This document shows, piece after piece, positions 63,101-64,000 of a stretch of 64,000 nt of DNA (positions within the stretch are counted from its first letter, which is position 1; every line of letters begins with the position of its first letter). The stretch is from NCBI RefSeq assembly GCF_023630175.1, contig NZ_JALLIN010000008.1:109073-173072 (forward strand), read 5' to 3'. The notes beneath the pieces are model-generated. The model saw only the letters and a program-made list of their open reading frames with translations. It did not search any database and had not been told where the DNA came from. The position numbers were made by a program, and so were the translations under genes. Source of the stretch: Streptomyces cellostaticus (GTDB lineage Bacteria; Actinomycetota; Actinomycetes; Streptomycetales; Streptomycetaceae).

Positions 63101-64000
63101 CCTCGGCCGCGGCCTGGGCGGCGGCCCGCTGCGGGGTCTGGAACTGCGGCTCGGCGAACACCGGCGCCTGGAACACGGCCACGGCGGGCCGGGCCGGGCG
63201 GCGCGGCGCACCGGCCTCGTCGGCCTCGGTCTGCGCGGGTGCGGCGAATCCGGTCGCGGCCTGCCGGACGACCCGGCGACGGCGACGCGGGGCGGCCTCC
63301 TCGGCGGGGGCCTCGGCGGCGGCCTTCGGCGCCTCGGGTGCCTCGGCCCCGGCGGCGGGAGCCGTCGCGGGAACCTCGGTGGCCTCGGTCGCCTCGGTGG
63401 CCTGCGGCTCACCGGCGGGCGCGGAGGCACCGCGGGTGGCGCGGCGGCGGGTGCGGCGCGCAGCGGCCTCATCGGCGGCCGGGGCGGCCGGGGGCTCCTC
63501 CGCCACGGCCTCCGCCTCGGCGGCGGCCGTCACGACGGTCTCGGCGTTCTCGTCGGCGGCCTTCGGCGCCTCGGGCGCGGACGCACGGCGGGTCGCCCGG
63601 CGGCGGGTACGGCCGGCGGGGGCGGCCTCCTCCGTCGCGGCGGGAGTCTCGGCGGCGGCCGGGGCCTGAGCGGCGGGGGCGGCCTCGGCGGCCTCGGGGG
63701 CCTCGGGGGCCTTCGGCTCACCGGCGGGCGCGGAGGCGCGCCGGGTGGCACGGCGACGCGGGCGGGCCGGGGCGGCGGCTTCGGTCGCGGCCTCGGACTC
63801 CGCGGCCGCCGCCGTCTTCGCCTCGGTCTGCGCGGGCTGGGTCTCGGCGGCGGTCACCACGGCCTCCGCCTCGGCCGGGGCCCCGGCGGGCGCGGACGCA
63901 CGGCGGGTCGCCCGGCGGCGGGTACGGGGCGGTGCGGGTTCCTCGGTGGTGCCGACGGTCTCGGCGGCCTCCGCCGGCTCGGCGGAACCCGCGGCCTCGG
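60129..64000 (-). CDS. rne: Ribonuclease E/G (partial; 5' end beyond window)
   Basis: Open from the stop at 60129 to the edge of the window (more than 1,290 codons), so the true start is outside. The central catalytic part holds an S1-type domain ([20 protein letters not shown]), the DNase I-like metal sites [13 protein letters not shown] and [11 protein letters not shown], and the Zn-link CVHCNGRG. On both sides lie low-complexity Ala/Glu/Pro stretches with repeated [13 protein letters not shown] modules, and the C-terminus is a Lys/Ala/Thr-rich tail ([15 protein letters not shown] type). Core RNase E cleaves mRNA and processes rRNA and tRNA. The tails probably bind RNA or partner proteins. 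Confidence 0.93.
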   Translation of the reverse strand, partial: EAAGSAEPAEAAETVGTTEEPAPPRTRRRATRRASAPAGAPAEAEAVVTAAETQPAQTEAKTAAAAESEAATEAAAPARPRRRATRRASAPAGEPKAPEAPEAAEAAPAAQAPAAAETPAATEEAAPAGRTRRRATRRASAPEAPKAADENAETVVTAAAEAEAVAEEPPAAPAADEAAARRTRRRATRGASAPAGEPQATEATEATEVPATAPAAGAEAPEAPKAAAEAPAEEAAPRRRRRVVRQAATGFAAPAQTEADEAGAPRRPARPAVAVFQAPVFAEPQFQTPQRAAAQAAAEAAGTEEPEEETGASADERAEAGARRRRRRRGAAEETRPAQVEAEETEESAEDLAEGDEGEEAEGSEESGSRRRRRRGGRRRRRGDAAEGEAGEGADTDSDELAAEQAAQDAEDTAEQEDEDAEEARDEESGGSSSSRRRRRRRRRAGESGGEAEPTTDDPERTVVKVREPRKPAEPSDEVQSIKGSTRLEAKKQRRREGREQGRRRVPIITEAEFLARREAVERVMVVRQHGERTQIGVLEDDVLVEHYVNKEQSTSYVGNVYLGKVQNVLPSMEAAFIDIGKGRNAVLYAGEVNFGALGMANGPRRIEAALKSGQSVLVQVTKDPIGHKGARLTSQVSLPGRYLVYVPEGSMTGISRKLPDTERARLKTILKKIVPEDAGVIVRTAAEGASEDELRRDVERLQAQWEEIQKKAKSGNAPTLLYGEPDMTVRVVRDIFNEDFSKVVVSGDEAWQTIHGYVSHVAPDLAERLSKWTSEVDVFATYRIDEQLAKALDRKVWLPSGGSLVIDRTEAMVVVDVNTGKFTGQGGNLEETVTRNNLEAAEEIVRQLRLRDLGGIIVIDFIDMVLESNRDLVLRRLLECLGRDRTKHQVAEVTSLGLVQMTRKRVGQGLLESFSETCVHCNGRGVIVHMEQPAVAGGGGGGKRKKRGRGGDAQEHVHETAAVAGESGEAAEPEAETAVEVAAELAEPVALPGPDFTPDEELYSSVAEAEAAAGRGRSRRRASRRASAPAGAPKAERAPKADKADKAPETGSAPRTEVAPAASAPTAQDVTADEAAALPVRPEPAAEALAEPAAAEDQTVPEPQAGPVAEEAAPKGRTRRRATRKVSAPAGSPAGAEAAVLTVSETEPAAPVEEPAAEAPAPAAEAEGAAPARPRRRAVRKATAPTASAEAAVTVVPSAAPEESTAAAATVTGAPVAEEAVEEAAPAKKTARKTAKKATAKKAATKKTAAKKTAAKKTTAKKAAKTAKTAAAKTAAKKTATVPAGDEG

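Noticed and set aside
60129..63860. rne start at the GTG near 63860
   Set aside because: The frame stays open to the window edge with the same [17 protein letters not shown] module upstream, so the real start is outside.

Overview
The window is a chromosomal core segment of a high-GC actinomycete, almost certainly a Streptomyces. The evidence is the extreme G/C bias at third codon positions, the gene order (hrcA-dnaJ, lepA/rpsT, holA, comEA-comEC, leuS, nadD/LCP/rsfS, proA/proB, obg-rpmA-rplU-rne), actinobacterial signatures such as a tricorn-protease homologue and a SpoIIE-type phosphatase, leaderless promoters (TANNNT about 6 nt before a start codon) and one TTA codon. I see no insertion sequence, prophage, CRISPR array or integrase. 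Most of the window is ordinary, well-conserved housekeeping DNA.

Layout. 1-9.9 kb (mostly minus): RNase Z, a HIT protein, a tricorn-like S41 protease, a lipoprotein, the NPD/rsmE/VOC operon, and dnaJ-hrcA behind a CIRCE operator. 10-19.5 kb: two plus-strand genes with leaderless promoters, hemW with a HATPase/GAF/SpoIIE phosphatase, fadD with a palindromic operator candidate, lepA, and rpsT. 19.7-31.3 kb: NTF2-like gene, holA, arylamine N-acetyltransferase, comEC/comEA, DegV, and leuS preceded by a complete ribosome-mediated attenuator (leader peptide with three consecutive Leu codons, competing hairpins, terminator). 31.4-36.9 kb: a two-gene membrane redox module (di-heme cytochrome b-like protein plus a NuoF-like/ferredoxin fusion), then two identical tRNA-Ala(GGC) genes bracketing a GT87 glycosyltransferase (with a TTA codon) and two small zinc-ribbon genes. 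36.9-47.4 kb: gpgP-like phosphatase, rsfS, an LCP-like protein, nadD, two 54-residue membrane proteins missed by length cut-offs, an M48 protease, a pair of membrane proteins sharing an N-terminal SVVFDE-x-FVRAA motif, proA and proB.

47.5-57.3 kb is the most distinctive accessory-like part: a set of cell-wall glycopolymer genes inserted between proB and obg, which are adjacent in many bacteria. It holds a pyruvyl transferase-like protein, a GT2 glycosyltransferase, a membrane-anchored TagF/TarL-like polyol-phosphate polymerase, a fused cytidylyltransferase-SDR of the Bcs1/TarIJ type that should make CDP-ribitol, a sulfotransferase-like protein, and a Tat-exported PhoD phosphatase. Together they suggest synthesis, decoration and turnover of a ribitol-phosphate-type wall polymer. 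57.7-64 kb: obg, rpmA, rplU and a partial rne whose RNase E core is flanked by repeated Arg/Ala/Pro modules and ends in a histone-H1-like Lys/Ala tail; its 5' end lies beyond the window.
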